Below, in pieces: positions 10,900 through 23,424 of a stretch of DNA of 64,000 nucleotides. This DNA is from Trematomus loennbergii (lineage: Eukaryota; Chordata; Actinopteri; Perciformes; Nototheniidae). Under the pieces are notes generated by a model. That model saw nothing but the letters and a program-made list of their open reading frames with translations. It was not told the origin of the DNA and made no database searches. Numbering within the stretch: position 1 is the first letter of the stretch; each line of letters opens with the position of its first letter. The translations under genes were made by a program, and so were the position numbers. The DNA is taken from assembly GCA_012861695.1 (NCBI GenBank), contig JAAOOA010000589.1:1-64000 (forward strand). Reading direction: 5' to 3'.

Positions 10900-12267
10900 C
10901 CTTCTATAGATGAGCAACCCAATGTAGGCTTGCAAGTGGGTCCCATCCAGCTCCTTGTAACTGTCCCCATACACGCTAATCAGTCAGTTAGTCATTTCAG
11001 TCAGTCTGAGAATCCAGTCCGGGTTTTACTGCTGGGTTGTGATGAATGACGGCTTCCTTAAACAGCTGAGCAGATGGGATTTATGGCGATCCGGGCGAAT
11101 GCAGATGATCGGAGGAACAGCTGGCAATGGCGGATGAAAAACTGTTTGCCAAGAGGTTAACAACCTCGTGTTGCTCCGGGCTGATCTCCGTACTGCTCTC
11201 TTGCTCTCCTTTTTTCTGGAAATGAGAGATACAGGAAGTGTTTTGAATTGATGCGCCCGCTGGGGACGAATCAGTGAGTAGAGGGGTGTTTCTGAGGGTG
11301 TAAGCAGGTGATAAAAATCCTGTGATGAAATCCCGTTTGTCACTCAGAAGCATCTACGGTCATACACCCAATACCTGTACCAGTATCCAGTGTCCATGGG
11401 ACACCAAAGCTTACCCCTCAGGCTTTATCAACCTTACCACAGTTAAAGGCAGCTGTAGACTGAAAGTGGGAGTGGTTCCTTCTCTCTCGGTCCCAGTCTT
11501 AGTGGGGCGGGATTGCCCATTATACAAACAGCTTCGGCGCAAGAGGATGTGAGCCCACAAAGGTCTCATCCCAAAGGAAAATGTGAGAAAATAAGAGATG
11601 TCATTCAGAACTTCTCCTCAGGAGTCTCCTGAAGTGTTGTGTGCTGGGCCACATGGGCAGAGGGGCAACCCATGTTCCAGTGCAGAAGAGTCACTAAATA
11701 TCCCTTTTGTTGCATCCCTGGGGACCTAAGTACAGATGACGGGGAGGATGAGGCCTCTGTGCAGCAAAGCTTGAAGGGCCAGTTTGGGACCGCCCAGATG
11801 GAGGACCCCAATCTGCTGTATTCTCTACCAAAATAGAGGGAACAACAGTTACAGGAGTGGGTGAGCTAACAATCCCTCATTTCCTCATCAAAAATAATCT
11901 GTTGTACTATGCCAAAGAGGTAGAAGGTCAGATATTTGTTGGTGTAATGGAAACTTATGGAGCAAGGACTCGAAACACAATGCAAACACGGTAGAGCTCG
12001 GACTTGATGTCACCTAAGGCGCTCAGAAGCTGGGCTGCCATTGAGCAAGAAATGTGGTGATTCACAGTGACTCATGGGATAGCTCAGTCTCCTAAGACTG
12101 CAGCGGTGGTGGAATCTTTCCGCAGGGGACAGTCAATCCCAAGTTTAGGCCGGAGGAAGGTTCAGGCAATACAGGACCGGTCACGGCAAACAGCAAAGGC
12201 ACAGGTAAAAACATTCTTAGGCCTAACCTCTTACTATTGCCGTTTCATCCCAAACGGCTTGCGTTGA
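10900..12267 (+). pseudogene. decayed Ty3/gypsy retrotransposon, protease-to-RT fragments
   Basis: Three fragments lie in order on the + strand. At 11345-11520 the frame reads VGVVPSLSVPVLVGRDCPLY, the conserved end of the fish gypsy aspartic protease. At about 11755-11836 it reads GQFGTAQMEDPNLLYSL, the linker usually found after the protease. At 12200-12267 it reads VKTFLGLTSYYCRFIPN, the reverse transcriptase/RNase H connection. Most of the polymerase is missing between them, and stops and shifts are frequent. Long terminal repeats were not found. The downstream end is cut by MITE-like sequence at 12250. Confidence 0.65.
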
Positions 12268-12417
12268 AAGCTTCACCATTCACTTTGAATGGGTGATGTC
12301 ACTTATCATATGCCAGTACAAGCTCTAGCCGATCAAACCGCTGCTTGTGTGTCAGGGGCGGGAGATTCATGTGATTGGTTGTTGGTCGAGTTTCAGACAC
12401 GCCCGCAGGGAGGGAGG

Positions 12418-12418
<1 letters not shown>
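12250..12418 (-). mobile_element. deleted copy of the 51634 MITE, reverse orientation
   Basis: The reverse complement matches the MITE at 51634-51953: GGGCGTGTCTGAAACTCGAC, CAACCAATCACATGAATCT, GAGCTTGTACTGGCATAT and the terminal GAAGCTTTCAACGCA. An internal block present at 51634 is missing. It sits at the end of the gypsy fragment and runs into an (AG)n tract. Confidence 0.75.

Positions 12419-12453
<35 letters not shown>
12418..12453. repeat. (AG)n microsatellite
   Basis: About 17 AG units with one interruption. It is followed by the dispersed repeat that also follows the much longer (AG)n tract at 22150-22408. Confidence 0.95.
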
Positions 12454-12454
<1 letters not shown>

Positions 12455-12760
12455 CACATCATGAGCTCCTGAAGACTTGAACTTTTCTGTTTTTAAAATG
12501 AGATAAACTTCAACTTTTCTGACAAAATTATAAGAAGAAACACTTGTTGAACGGATGGACCTACCTGGAAACAAAAAAAGAAAGAGATACGGCAAGAAAT
12601 TTGGGAAAATACGGTTCAACTGAAGAACCCAGCAGATAAGCTAACCAACTGCCAACCAACTGCCAACCACTGCCAAACTGACGGTTAGTTAACTGTCCTG
12701 CTAGCTAAACAACAGACAGTACACGGTGGAAAACTATCTGACCGCCGTGACTGATCCCAA
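12454..12760 (+). repeat. dispersed repeat A, copy 1
   Basis: It matches 22428-22700 in the same orientation (ATCATGAGCTCCTGAAGA, GAAACAAAAAAAGAAAGAGA, GATACGGCAAGAAA, AACTGACGGTTAGTTAACTG). Both copies directly follow (AG)n. No coding frame is recognised. It may be the outer part of an LTR or DNA element whose ends I cannot fix. Confidence 0.7.
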
Positions 12761-13439
12761 ACTGAGAAAGACATTAACAATGTTCAGACTCAGTGACCAC
12801 AGCCTGGCCGTAGAGACTGGCCCACACAGGCAGACCTGGCTGCTGTTAGTTATTCTTGAACCCCGAGAGCAGGAGAGACTGAAAAGAGTCAAGGCAAGCT
12901 TATAAAAGTTAACAGCATTTAATTACACAAAAGATGCGGTGGTGTACAAATGAAATGTGCGCGTTGGTGGCTTCCCCCTGCCAGCTGTTTGGTCCCGTCC
13001 GCGCTGGGTCAGCTGCCGGCAAGGAAAGAGACAGATCCTTCTTGTGGCTCCCGGGTGCGTCTATCGTTTTTCCAACCCAGTTTAGATTTAACCACGCCCA
13101 CTTCCGCATTACGCAAGCATCGACGTAGCTCTACGTGATAGCGTCATAGACTTCATCTTCGGCAGTTATAGCGGTCGCGGTAAAGCAGAATATTGAATAG
13201 TTGGTTTTTGTCTTTCCAAAGGATTTGTTGACTGAAAGTAAACGATCCTATAATCAAGCCATATCGAAGAGTCCTGAGATTGTATTACTGGTGTTTTATC
13301 ATCTATAAATAGCCTGTGTGTATCCTCAAATTTCGTTTTCAGGACAAACAAAAGACGTTTTAATATCTTATCAGCTGGTGTAAGTGCAGAATATTGAATA
13401 TAACCTTAACTATTACTGTGTACTTCATTTATCTGACAG

Positions 13440-13700
13440 CATTATTTAATGATACTATTTATATATATATATATACACTTTTATTAATTCATTTATACAC
13501 ACATACTGTTTTTATATATATACACACATTTATAAACATATATATATAAACACACACTTATATGTACTCACACGTGTATTTATTCATTTATACACACAGA
13601 TTTATTCATTCATTTATACACACACTCACATATACACTTTATATTAATTCATTTGTACACACACACACATACATATATATATATGTGTGTATAAATAAAC
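13440..13700. repeat. AT/CA-rich simple repeats
   Basis: A run of interrupted TATATA, ACACACA and TTTATTCATT units. Open frames across it are low-complexity by-products. Confidence 0.85.
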
Positions 13701-13859
13701 ACACACAAACAAAACAACACAATATAATAAAAACAGTTGCAATAATAATAACATAATATGATATGATCAATTCTACCCTTTTGTTTTTGCTCCCATATTT
13801 CAATTAAAAGATATTTGTCAAAATCATATTGGTGGGGGCTCTTTTGCAAAGATTATCAA

Positions 13860-14448
13860 TAACACCACCTGACAGTTGTTGCAGATTATACAGCATTACT
13901 TGTTACTTACACACATGTGCGATGGTCCCAAAAAAGCCAAAATCTGCACTGTAAAAAAGTATACATTTATTAGGCACTCTGAATAAGGGTTGACTGTGTA
14001 ATAATCATGCCTTTTAGTTGGTGTATATGTCTCACCAGGTGAAGGCTGGGACATTGGGAGGGTGAGGTAGGAGCAGGGGACTGCTGAATGCTGAGCTGAA
14101 GTCCCAGGATACAATCCCAAGTTGACTGCATGATCCACTTACCTGTTTGCATCAACTGCAGGAGGTCAAGCAGGGGTCATGGCATGTCCTTTAGGTTGGA
14201 TCAACACCAGCCTCTGGAAAGATTTCATGACTGCAGAGGGCAGTGGACCTTTAGTCATTTAATACTGTGATGTAGGGTAATGGATTTGTATTAACAGGGA
14301 GGTTATATTTCAGCATTTGAGATACACCTTGAGGCCTGATTTGGTAAAAAGCCCACTTACAAGGTACAGGCCATAAATGGGATAAGACATGACAAAGACA
14401 TAAGGTGAAAAACAAATGAGAAAGAAAGGCATACACATATACAAACAG
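13860..14448. other. 3' region of the MULE, no gene recognised
   Basis: On the - strand this lies downstream of the MULE stop codon. It contains a splice-like ACAG/gtaagt sequence near 14145, but no peptide that I can assign. Confidence 0.35.
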
Positions 14449-14690
14449 GGTGTAGAGGGGCACTGAAGTGTCCTGCCTCTAAACAGAGGGATGGGGTGAC
14501 GAGGAGTCAGAGGGTGTAGAGGGGCACTGAAGTGTCCTGCCTCTAAACAGAGGGATGGGGGTGACGAGGAGTCAGAGGGTGTAGAGGGGCACCGAATACC
14601 AGTGTCCTGCCTCTAAACAGAGGGATGGGGGTGAAGAGGAGTCAGAGGGTGTAGAGGGCACTGAAGTGTCCTGCCTATAAACAGAGGGAT
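14449..14690. repeat. about 65-bp tandem repeat, four units
   Basis: GGGTGTAGAGGGGCACTGAA starts units near 14449, 14513, 14578 and 14648. Each continues GTGTCCTGCCTCTAAACAG and AGGGATGGGGGTGA. Unit three has an insertion (ATACCA) and unit four is degenerate. It lies just beyond the MULE stop codon. Confidence 0.9.
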
Positions 14691-15376
14691 ACAATAAATA
14701 CATTAATGTTTTCTTGAATGGCTGGTGTTCCACACCACTGCCAAACTTAAACTGTGCTGTTTCACAGGGCGCCCAGAAAATAAACGCCGTCTTGAGCCAG
14801 CGCTTGACTTCCTGCGTGCAACAGCTGTAGGCTGGCAGCCAATCATCGGGTCTTGACGTCTGGCAGCCCGCCTTAAAATGGCGGCCCTTTTGCTGGTCAG
14901 GCTGCCAGATTTCCCAAAGGAATGGAAGGCTGACAGCAGTTTGGAGGGGTTGCTTCTCAGGACATTGTACTGCTTAGCCATTGCCAGTAGCCCAGCAGTG
15001 AAATGTGGATCCTGGCAACGAATTTCATTTCCTCCATCATGTTATCCACAAGAGAGACGTCATCTGATGCGATATCTAAGAGGGAAAAATTTTAATTAAA
15101 GGTTTATTTTTTAAGTTGATATTATACATATAGTAACAATTTTTAATTCATCAATCTATTAAGCACCAAAATGATGTGTGAACATAAACCTGCACACTCA
15201 CAACTCACCTTCTTGTGGCCTATCACCAGTGACACTTCTGGAGGGCTGGACTTGTGCTGTCAATACACCTGTGAAGAGTAGCATATGATAGTATTCAGTT
15301 CATTTGTATTAACTATTTCAGTGCCTCTTTTCTGATGTTATGGTCCAAGGGGAAAGAAAAGTCTAGGTATATATAT

Positions 15377-15377
<1 letters not shown>

Positions 15378-15420
<43 letters not shown>
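15378..15420. repeat. (TG)n microsatellite
   Basis: About 20 TG units within a MULE intron. Confidence 0.95.
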
Positions 15421-15422
<2 letters not shown>

Positions 15423-18400
15423 TGTGTTGTTCAGTTGAAATGTTCATAACAAACCTTCATCTTGTTGCTCCTGATGCGTAGTGCTTGGTTCATGAGCGCC
15501 TACAGATACCAAGAGATACATCAATTATGTGTGTCCCACATGGTATTAGTGATGGACATGGATAATATAGAACTACTTTGTTATTTTGATTTAAAGTTTC
15601 AATTATTTTATATAATTACACCATTATTAATGTAAGTTTTGTGTATTACTTACTTCTAAACGACTGACATGATTGCCTTTCAAGTCTGAGGGGTTGGAGG
15701 AAATCCAAAGAGATGGTTTCTATAAAACATTAAGGGATCAACATTAATTAAAAACTAAACAGTGTATATCCTTTATCTTGTAATCAAAACATGAAATGTT
15801 GGCAGTCTCATTACACCAGTTATTGTTAAAATATTGACTTTACCTGCCGATGTCAGTTTCATCAGCTCTGCTCTCATCTCTGGGTTTATTGGTAGAAAGG
15901 AGACAAACAGCTGTAATGTTTCATCACTGCTGCCTGGTGTTTGCAAGGCGCTCCTGTTTGTCCTGCAGGGCAAGAACACAGCTCCAAATCCATGTCTACA
16001 TCATAAGTTTGTGTAGATCCCTTCACCACAAACTTCTTGTCCTCAATCTGCAAAATCACAAGTCAAACAAGGATAAATGTATTTGTTACACAAGTGACAT
16101 ATGTGCGTATTGATTCTGTAGTGATAAACCTATAGCATGTTATGTTTTTTCAGCTGTTATATCCATTACCTGCTGAATATGCAATGCTGCAATGTTGCCA
16201 TCTTGGGGGAGGAATTTTGCTCGCTGGAATGATTCCCAGCGTCCAAGGGCAACATCAACAATGCGTGCCTCATAATAGGTCTCCAGCCTCGAGGTCAGCA
16301 GATCAAACAGCTGAGGAAGGTTGAAGGCCTTTGTCCTCTGCAGTATTTTGTCCTTGAGGACACGCATTGCCGCTTCTGCAAAATTGTTGGTATTGTTTCC
16401 TCTGGTGAGGAAACTGCCTCTATAACTGAGGGCCCAACACTCTCTTCTGGCGTACAGTCGGTCCAAGTACCTGAGGAACTTTTCATACCTGCAATTGGTT
16501 AAAAAAAGAAAAAATTATCCAAACAGTAAAGCTTAATCACTTCATTACATTGGGTGTTGGATGTTATTTGATAAGAATAAGTCAATTTCTCTCATATGGC
16601 TAAACAAAACATCACTAACTTGTCTGCATTAAACACTAACCTGGCTACAACTGGATGCCCTCTTGCCTCGCTGTAAAGCCTATCCACACTGCCTATCTCC
16701 TGACAGTAAAGCATCTCTTTTACAATGGCAAAAAGTGCCGGTCTGTCTCCGTGAGTGACCCCACTCTCCTTGCTCCACAGCCACCTCCAAACTGCTTGTA
16801 GCAGATGGAAGGAGCACAGGAGAAGTGTGGCCTTAGGAAATGCTTTTCCCAGAGCTCCCCTCTCTGCCCTACAGTCATCTGTGATGACCAGTTGTTTCGT
16901 GTCCTCTGCCAGCAAAGCCCTTCTCTCCAACAACTTGTTTGAGCTGTTCCAGCCCTTGAGCAATAGTCTGCTCATCCTCAGACTGGCAGAGGAGAATGCC
17001 CAGAGGGAGGCCACCTGCACAGCTGTGGGTCAGGAGGAGGAATACCCTGCAGTTCTCCCTGTCCATATTCCCTGAGGAATCTATGAAGCACAGCTCCCCA
17101 CTGTGCTTCAGTTGGTGCACTTTCTTCATGAGTGGAGAACACACAACCACAAGAGGAGCTCCCTGGGAAGTTGTTCCCAGGAGAGCACAGGTGTCATTAC
17201 ACTTATTGTTGTAACTCTCCACTTGAAGCTTGAGCGCTGCCAACATCGTGGGACCTGTTTGCGTGCCATACTCCTCCCTACACACCTTGTGGAACAGTCT
17301 GGGTAGAAAATGAATTAGTTGGTATGGGTGTCACTTACATGCAGTAGAAAAGCGTATTTGTATTCACTGAATACATCATAGTTTTTATTGCATCGTTATT
17401 TATATAGTGGGTAGTAGGTATCTTGACCATGTTTCCAGATGTGATACCCACCTCTGTACATAAGGCAGGTCGGGGCAAATCTCCCTGTTGGCCGACACGT
17501 ACACATAACGCTGCCCATACTCCATTAGGAGGTCGTGTTTCAGGACCGCCAGTGCAGATGTTGGAGTGTGGCCAATTTCAAAGAGCCCTGTGAGTATGTT
17601 GTTTGCCTTTAACCCAACATCTCGGTGGCGGATGGCGTCCGCAACAAAAAGATTGTGGTTGTGCCTGTTTATTAGAATAACCTTAAATGGTAGGTCAGGC
17701 ATGTGTGGGTCTTCGGTCCTATAACATAAATCAATATATATATCAATATTATGTAAAAAAAGCAAAACGTGAAATAATAAGTATGTGGATCAGTAAACTC
17801 ACTTCATTTCCCCACGAGTACTCTTGAGTGTCGTGTGCATTTTTGCTTGACAGCAGGTGTTCTTGCTGCTTTTGGCTGCTCTCGGGTTCACCCTATGCTG
17901 ACACTTATAACTTGCCTGAACAAAATAAAGCAGATTTATTATAGTACAGGTCAAAGTAAAAAGGATAATTAAAAGGTAACTTCAAGAAATATCAACAAGA
18001 CAACACTTACTTTGAAAAGCACCCGCTTCCCCAACCTGGGTCGGGTAACATCCACCCTCCATGTCACCCCTGATGACCCCTTCAGCTTTTGTACCCACTC
18101 CTTGACCTGTTCCACAGTGTGGACATCCAGCCTCAAAGTGGCCTCAAAACCAGTGTGGTCCCCCAGTGAAACCACCTCTTCATACTGGCACACGTGGTAT
18201 CTGAACTCACCTGGTAGCCAACCCTACAAGGAAACAGACAACTATTCATTCAAATCCACACACATAATACTGTGTCAGCTCAGAATACCAGTAAGAGTTT
18301 TGCCATGATCTGAAGAACTAAAGAGGACCATGAGGTTTAAAATGTACTGACTTTACTTAGAACTAGAGTAGAATACACATTATACTTGCAGGCTTAAAAA

Positions 18401-18567
18401 GTCTGAAAAATAAAAATCCAACCCTCAAAATCCTAAAACATTGGTATAGTTATGCTAACATGTTTATATTCTCTTTAAATGTACTTCATGTGTTTGCATG
18501 TTATTCTTTGTAATGCCTTGTCTTTTATCTGGACAATAAGTCTGTTATTAAGTGGTATAGTTTAGAT

Positions 18568-20769
18568 CAGGTGTCTCAGACTCCAGGCCCGCGTTTACAT
18601 TTGCGCTTTTAGATTTTATTTTTGGATTGATCCCGCTGCTGGCAGGGAACTGCTGCGCGCAGTTCCCTCGCCCCTCCCCCCTCCGAGGGAACTCCGCCAC
18701 ACGTCAATCAAATGCGCGCAGCGGAATCTATCACAGAGTGATCCAAAAGTGACACAAGAGTGAAGGAAAATATATCGCCCAGTCATGTCTTCATCAAAAC
18801 TTTCAGGGAAAAGAAAAGTCGATGATGACCACAGAAAATTTCAGGAGAAGTGGGAGACTGAATATTTTTTTGTCGAGTACAGGGGAAACGCAACATGCCT
18901 TATATGCACAGAGAAAATCTCTGTATACAAGGAGTATAACGTCAAACGTCACTACTCAACTAAACATGCAGAGTATGCAAAATACCTGGGAGACGAGAGA
19001 GAGAAAAGAGTCACAGAGCTAAAAAAATTCTATGGAAGCAACAAAATCTCTTCAAGAAAGGAAGCAATGAGGCTGATTTAGCAGTCGAAGCTAGCTATGT
19101 GCTGAGTGAGATGATTGCTAAGGCGGGAAAGCCGTTTACGGAAGGCGAGTTTGTAAAAAAGTGCATGTTGCAGGCTGCAAGTATAGTCTGTCCGGAAAAG
19201 AAGGGTCAGTTTAACAACATCAGCCTGTCAGCTAACACAGTGGCAGAGCGCATTTCTGACTTATCAAGTGACATATATGATCAGCTGTGCGACAAAGCCA
19301 AACTTTTCCGTGCATACTCTGTGGCTCTTGATGAGAGCACGGACATCACTGAACACCGCTCAGCTCGCAATGTATGTCCGTGGTGTTGATGACAAGTTTG
19401 AAGTGACAGAGGAGTTGCTTACAGTGAAACCAATGCATGGCCAGACCACCGCTCAGGAGATATTCCAGCAACTGTGTGATGCCATTGCGGATATCGGTCT
19501 GCCATGGAAGAGGTTTGTTGGAATTACGACCGACGGAGCGCCATCAATGACAGGGAGGAAAAATGGGCTGGTGGCACTTGTTCAAAGAAAACTGGAGGAG
19601 GAGGGTGTGGAGGAGGCTATTGCTCTGCACTGCATTATCCATCAGCAGGCCCTTTGCAGCAAATGCTTGAAGTTTGACAATGTGATGTCTGTCGTTGTGA
19701 AATGCATCAACCATATCAGATCCAGGGGCTTAAAGCACCGCCAGTTCCGTGCTTTTTTGGAGGAAATTGAGTCAGAATATGAGGATGTGCTCTACTTCAC
19801 AGAGGTACGTTGGCTCAGCAGGGGAAACGTCCTGAAGAGGTTTTTTGAGTTGAGAACAGAACTGAAAGTATTCATGCTGGAGAAGGGTGGGATGGCTGTT
19901 CCCGAGCTGAGTGATCCCAAATGGCTCATGGACTTAGCTTTTCTTGTTGACATCACGCAGGAGCTGAATGCACTGAATAAGAAGTTGCAGGGCCAGGGCA
20001 CAATGTCAAAGCATTCTCTACAAAACTGGTGTTATGGAAAGCCCAGCTCCCTCAGAAAAACCTCTGCCATTTCCCAGCATGCAAGGCTCTCATGGACAGG
20101 GGCACAGCATTCAGTGGTGAGAAGTATGTTGATGCCATTGTGAAGCTACAGGAGGAATTTGATCAGCGGTTTGCAGACTTCAAGACACACAGAGCCACTT
20201 TCCAAATGTTTGCAGACCCCTTCTCCTTTGATGTGGAAAATGCCCCTGGTGTGCTTCAAATGGAGCTCATTGACCTGCAGTGCAATTCTGAGCTCAAAGC
20301 CAAGTTCAGGGAAGTGAATGGGAAAGCAGACAAGCTTGGACAGTTCATGAGAGAATTGCCCCCCTCCTTCCCTGAGCTTTCCAGGATGTTCAAGCGGACC
20401 ATGTGCCTTTTTGGGAGCACATATGTGTGAACAGCTCTTCTCCACCATGAACTTCAATAAGTCAAAGTACAGGTCCAGACTTACTGATGAACATCTTCAA
20501 GCCATACTGAGGGTTTCAACTGCTTCCTCTCTCAAACCAAATGTGGCTCAGCTGTGTGAGAGGAAGCGCTGCCAGTCTCTACCAGCAAGGAGTAGGCAAG
20601 AGCAACTGTAAATAGTTATGTTGTGAAGAACCGTTCATGTTAAGAAGATGTTGAAGAACTGTTAATGTTGTATTTTTGAATACATTTTTTGTGGAATACT
20701 TGAAGCGGCCCAGACTTGCCCAGACTCTACGTCCAGCGGCCCCCAGGTAAATGGAGTCTGAGACCCCTG
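18568..20769 (+). mobile_element. hAT transposon (GTF2IRD2-like), 2.2 kb, TSD GTTTAGAT
   Basis: Exact 8-bp duplications GTTTAGAT flank it at 18560-18567 and 20770-20777. The ends are CAGGTGTCTCAGACTCCA and the inverted CAGGGGTCTCAGACTCCA, differing at one base. It lies in the intron between exons 2 and 3 of the MULE gene, in the opposite orientation to that gene. It is therefore younger than the MULE copy. Confidence 0.95.
18785..20611 (+). pseudogene. GTF2IRD2/ZBED-like hAT transposase, broken
   Basis: The frame opens MSSSKLSGKRKVDDDHRKF and has a BED-like finger, CLICTEKISVYKEYNVKRH followed by STKH. Next come the hAT RNase H-like parts: VALDESTDITEH, GITTDGAPSMTGRKNGLV, LHCIIHQQALCSKCLKFDNV, and the C-terminal MCEQLFSTMNFNKSKYRSRL. 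Frame changes occur near 19060, 19365, about 20020 (with a small deletion) and 20415. Family members move by cut and paste; relatives were domesticated as GTF2IRD2 and ZBED proteins. With four lesions this copy is not functional. The reading frame ends at 20611, close to the element's right end. Confidence 0.9.
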
Positions 20770-20774
20770 GTTTA

Positions 20775-20776
<2 letters not shown>

Positions 20777-20807
<31 letters not shown>
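20777..20807. repeat. (GAT)n microsatellite
   Basis: About ten GAT units immediately after the right hAT target duplication. The duplication itself ends in GAT, so the repeat may have seeded from the insertion site. Confidence 0.9.
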
Positions 20808-20808
<1 letters not shown>

Positions 20809-21829
20809 TGTAGGTGAGGCATTGATATGAGCAAACACATTCAATGTAATTTGATGTTCATCATAGTATTGAGAGATAGGTCTTATCAGATACCTTCAAC
20901 TGCGGGTACTCCTCTATATTGTTCTGTGTGCCTCCAGAGCACACTAAAACACGAGGTCTGAAATGAAAGCAAAAAAAACAGCTTATAGTTATTCAGGTAC
21001 TATTCTGATGTAATACTTTAGTACTTATACTTGAGTATTTCTACACTCTGGTACTTGTACTTTTACTCAAGTACAAGATCTTATCACTTCTTACACCTCT
21101 GGAAAGCACTTTTATGTAAAGGAATACATTTTTATAAATGTCCCAACATTTCATTTTTACATGGCAAAACGTTAATATGTTATTAATGTCAAATGTTATA
21201 TGTTGTATTATATAACAAAAGACATTTATAACATATTATAAATGTCTACCTTTAAATAAAATATTAAATAGATACCTTTACATCCTAAACAGAAGGTCAA
21301 AACGTTAATATGTTACATGACAAACAAAAAAACGAAACATTATATATATATATAGGCTATATATACAGATGTTTGCTAATGTATCCCTCTTATATCCATC
21401 AGGAATTAATATTAAATGATGAATTAACATTACCTCAGCACTGCATAAGTGTGGTCGTCAGTCATATTGACAAAGAAGCACTATTATATTGTATATTATG
21501 CGGCGTTTAAAAGGACGGTATTTCGCTTGTCAGATTCAGATTTCGCGGGTGTGTCGCCTGAGGCAGTGATGTAACCATAGGGATGTGACGCCAGGTTGAT
21601 GCTGTGACGTAACGCCGCGTCGATGCTTGCGTAATGCGGAAGTGGGATCTAAACTGGGTTGGAAAAACGATAGACGCCTCCCGGGTAACAACTGTAGTCT
21701 TCTCCTATTGGCCGGCGTACGGGGGCGTGTCCAATGCAAATCCTGTCGGTTTCTGCTGCTGAATTACATCACTCTGATGTCTGTGGTTATTTAAACATTC
21801 CCTACTAAACCTCATTCCAGCGTCAATAA

Positions 21830-22065
21830 ATGAGTGTTAAACCCAGGGTGTTTAGTGTACAACATCACGTTATTTCACCTTCAATTCACGGTTTGAAAAC
21901 GTAGCATTTCGCCACATGCTAATGCTAACCGGAAATGACGAAATTCACCAGCGGAAAACCAGAAGTCACGTGTGAATCTCGGTTTTTAGAATAAAACAGA
22001 TTTAAATAAATACAGTGTATTTAATTCAAATTACGCCATATCAACATTAATTTTCATTTCTAACA
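21830..22065 (-). repeat. LTR-like fragment related to the 31-kb and 35-kb LTRs
   Basis: Read on the - strand it begins TGTTAGAAATGAAAATTAATG and includes GCTAACCGG and TGTTGTACACTAAA with GGTTTAACACT. The LTRs at 35073 and 31396 have the same landmarks in the same order. It is diverged, and its 3' end is not identifiable. Confidence 0.5.
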
Positions 22066-22151
22066 CTGCCCAGAGAAGAGAGGCTGTGTCAGCTCTGTCC
22101 ACAGAGACAGGTGGAGGACAGAACAACACTTCCTGTTGCACTGTCAAACAT

Positions 22152-22411
<260 letters not shown>

Positions 22412-22427
22412 TGATGAGAACAGCAGC

Positions 22428-22800
22428 ATCATCATGAGCTCCTGAAGATTTTAACTTTTCTGTTTTTAAAATTAGATAAACTCAACTTTTGACAAAATTA
22501 TAAGAAGAAACAATTGTTGAACGGATTGGCCTACCTGGAAACAAAAAAAGAAAGAGATACGGCAAGAAACTTGGGAGAATACGGTTCAACTGAAGAAACC
22601 CAACAGAGAAGCTAACCAACTGCCAACCAACTGCTAAACCAACTGCCAAACTGACGGTTAGTTAACTGCCAAACTGACGGTTAGCCTAACTGTCCTGCTA
22701 GCTAAACAACACTGTTCAACTGAAGAACCCAGCAGAGAAGCTAACCAACTGCCAACCAACTGCCAAACTGACGGTTTAGCCTAACTGACGGTTAGCCTAA
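22428..22800 (+). repeat. dispersed repeat A, copy 2
   Basis: Same sequence as 12454-12760. Here the segment from GAAGAACCCAGCAGAGAAGC to TGACGGTTAGCCTAACTG is duplicated in tandem. Confidence 0.75.
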
Positions 22801-23035
22801 CCCCTAGATTCCACCGGGTCCGTCTGCGGCGCGTTACGGCTGCGCCGCGGTGCTCACGGCGATCGCGGCCACTCTAGTCAATGGGTGCTATTCCACCACA
22901 CGCGGCGCGTTACGGCTCAGAAGCGGCCCAGAAGCGGCTCGGCGCAGGGCTCCTCTAAAATTAGGATCGAATCCTATTTTTGTCGCGGCGCAGCCGTAAC
23001 GTAAGGTCGGGCAGGCAGGAAGGGAACGTTCAGCC
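22801..23035. repeat. GC-rich repeat with duplicated CGGCGCGTTACGGCT
   Basis: It contains TCTGCGGCGCGTTACGGCT and a second GCGGCGCGTTACGGCTC, plus inverted GCCGTAACG near 22995. It looks like the terminus of a MITE (CTAGATTCCACCGGGTCCG), but no partner end was found. Confidence 0.4.
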
Positions 23036-23180
23036 AGCAAATTGGACAAAGGGTTCAAGTTATATGCTGCATCATATATTCATGATTACGAAGGTAAGAC
23101 AAAATTATAAACGGATTGACTAGTTAACTAGCCAATGCTAATTAGGCTAATGTCAAATGCAAGCTTTTGATGTACAAATT

Positions 23181-23424
<244 letters not shown>

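Larger units (their letters stand above)
14703..21465 (-). pseudogene. spliced MULE transposase with SWIM zinc finger, 12 exons
   Basis: Exons read on the - strand: 21465-21434 (MTDDHTYAVL), 20957-20894, 18223-18011, 17915-17803, 17718-17450, 17298-16620, 16488-16170, 16047-15844, 15719-15654, 15499-15455, 15268-15209 and 15075-14703. All have GT/AG borders; phases agree at every junction I checked from exon 1 through exon 8. The MULE core shows ELCFIDSSGNMDRENCRVFL (first Asp), VITDDCRAER (second Asp), CSFHLLQAVWRW (C-x2-H) and NNTNNFAEAAMRVLKD (Glu). Exon 8 has the SWIM finger CSCPAGQTGAPCKH. The C-terminus contains QPTAVARRKS. Function in the family: Mutator-type cut-and-paste transposase. 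Defects are few: frame changes near 16900, 15895 and about 15030. The first two exons are cut off from the rest by a hAT inserted in an intron, which need not block splicing. Confidence 0.85.
13050..21690 (-). mobile_element. candidate MULE element, about 8.6 kb, with 80-100-bp terminal inverted repeats
   Basis: About 13054-13130 (GCGTCTATCGTTTTTCCAAC, CCCAGTTTAGAT, CCACTTCCGCATTACGCAAG, CATCGACG) is repeated in inverse complement at about 21611-21686. The pair brackets the complete MULE transposase gene; the right copy lies only about 150 bp before its ATG. Long terminal inverted repeats are typical of Mutator-like elements. I could not find the expected 8-11-bp target duplication, so the exact ends are uncertain. 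A hAT (18568-20769) is inserted within it. The 13.2-14.4 kb part holds no recognised gene. Confidence 0.6.
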
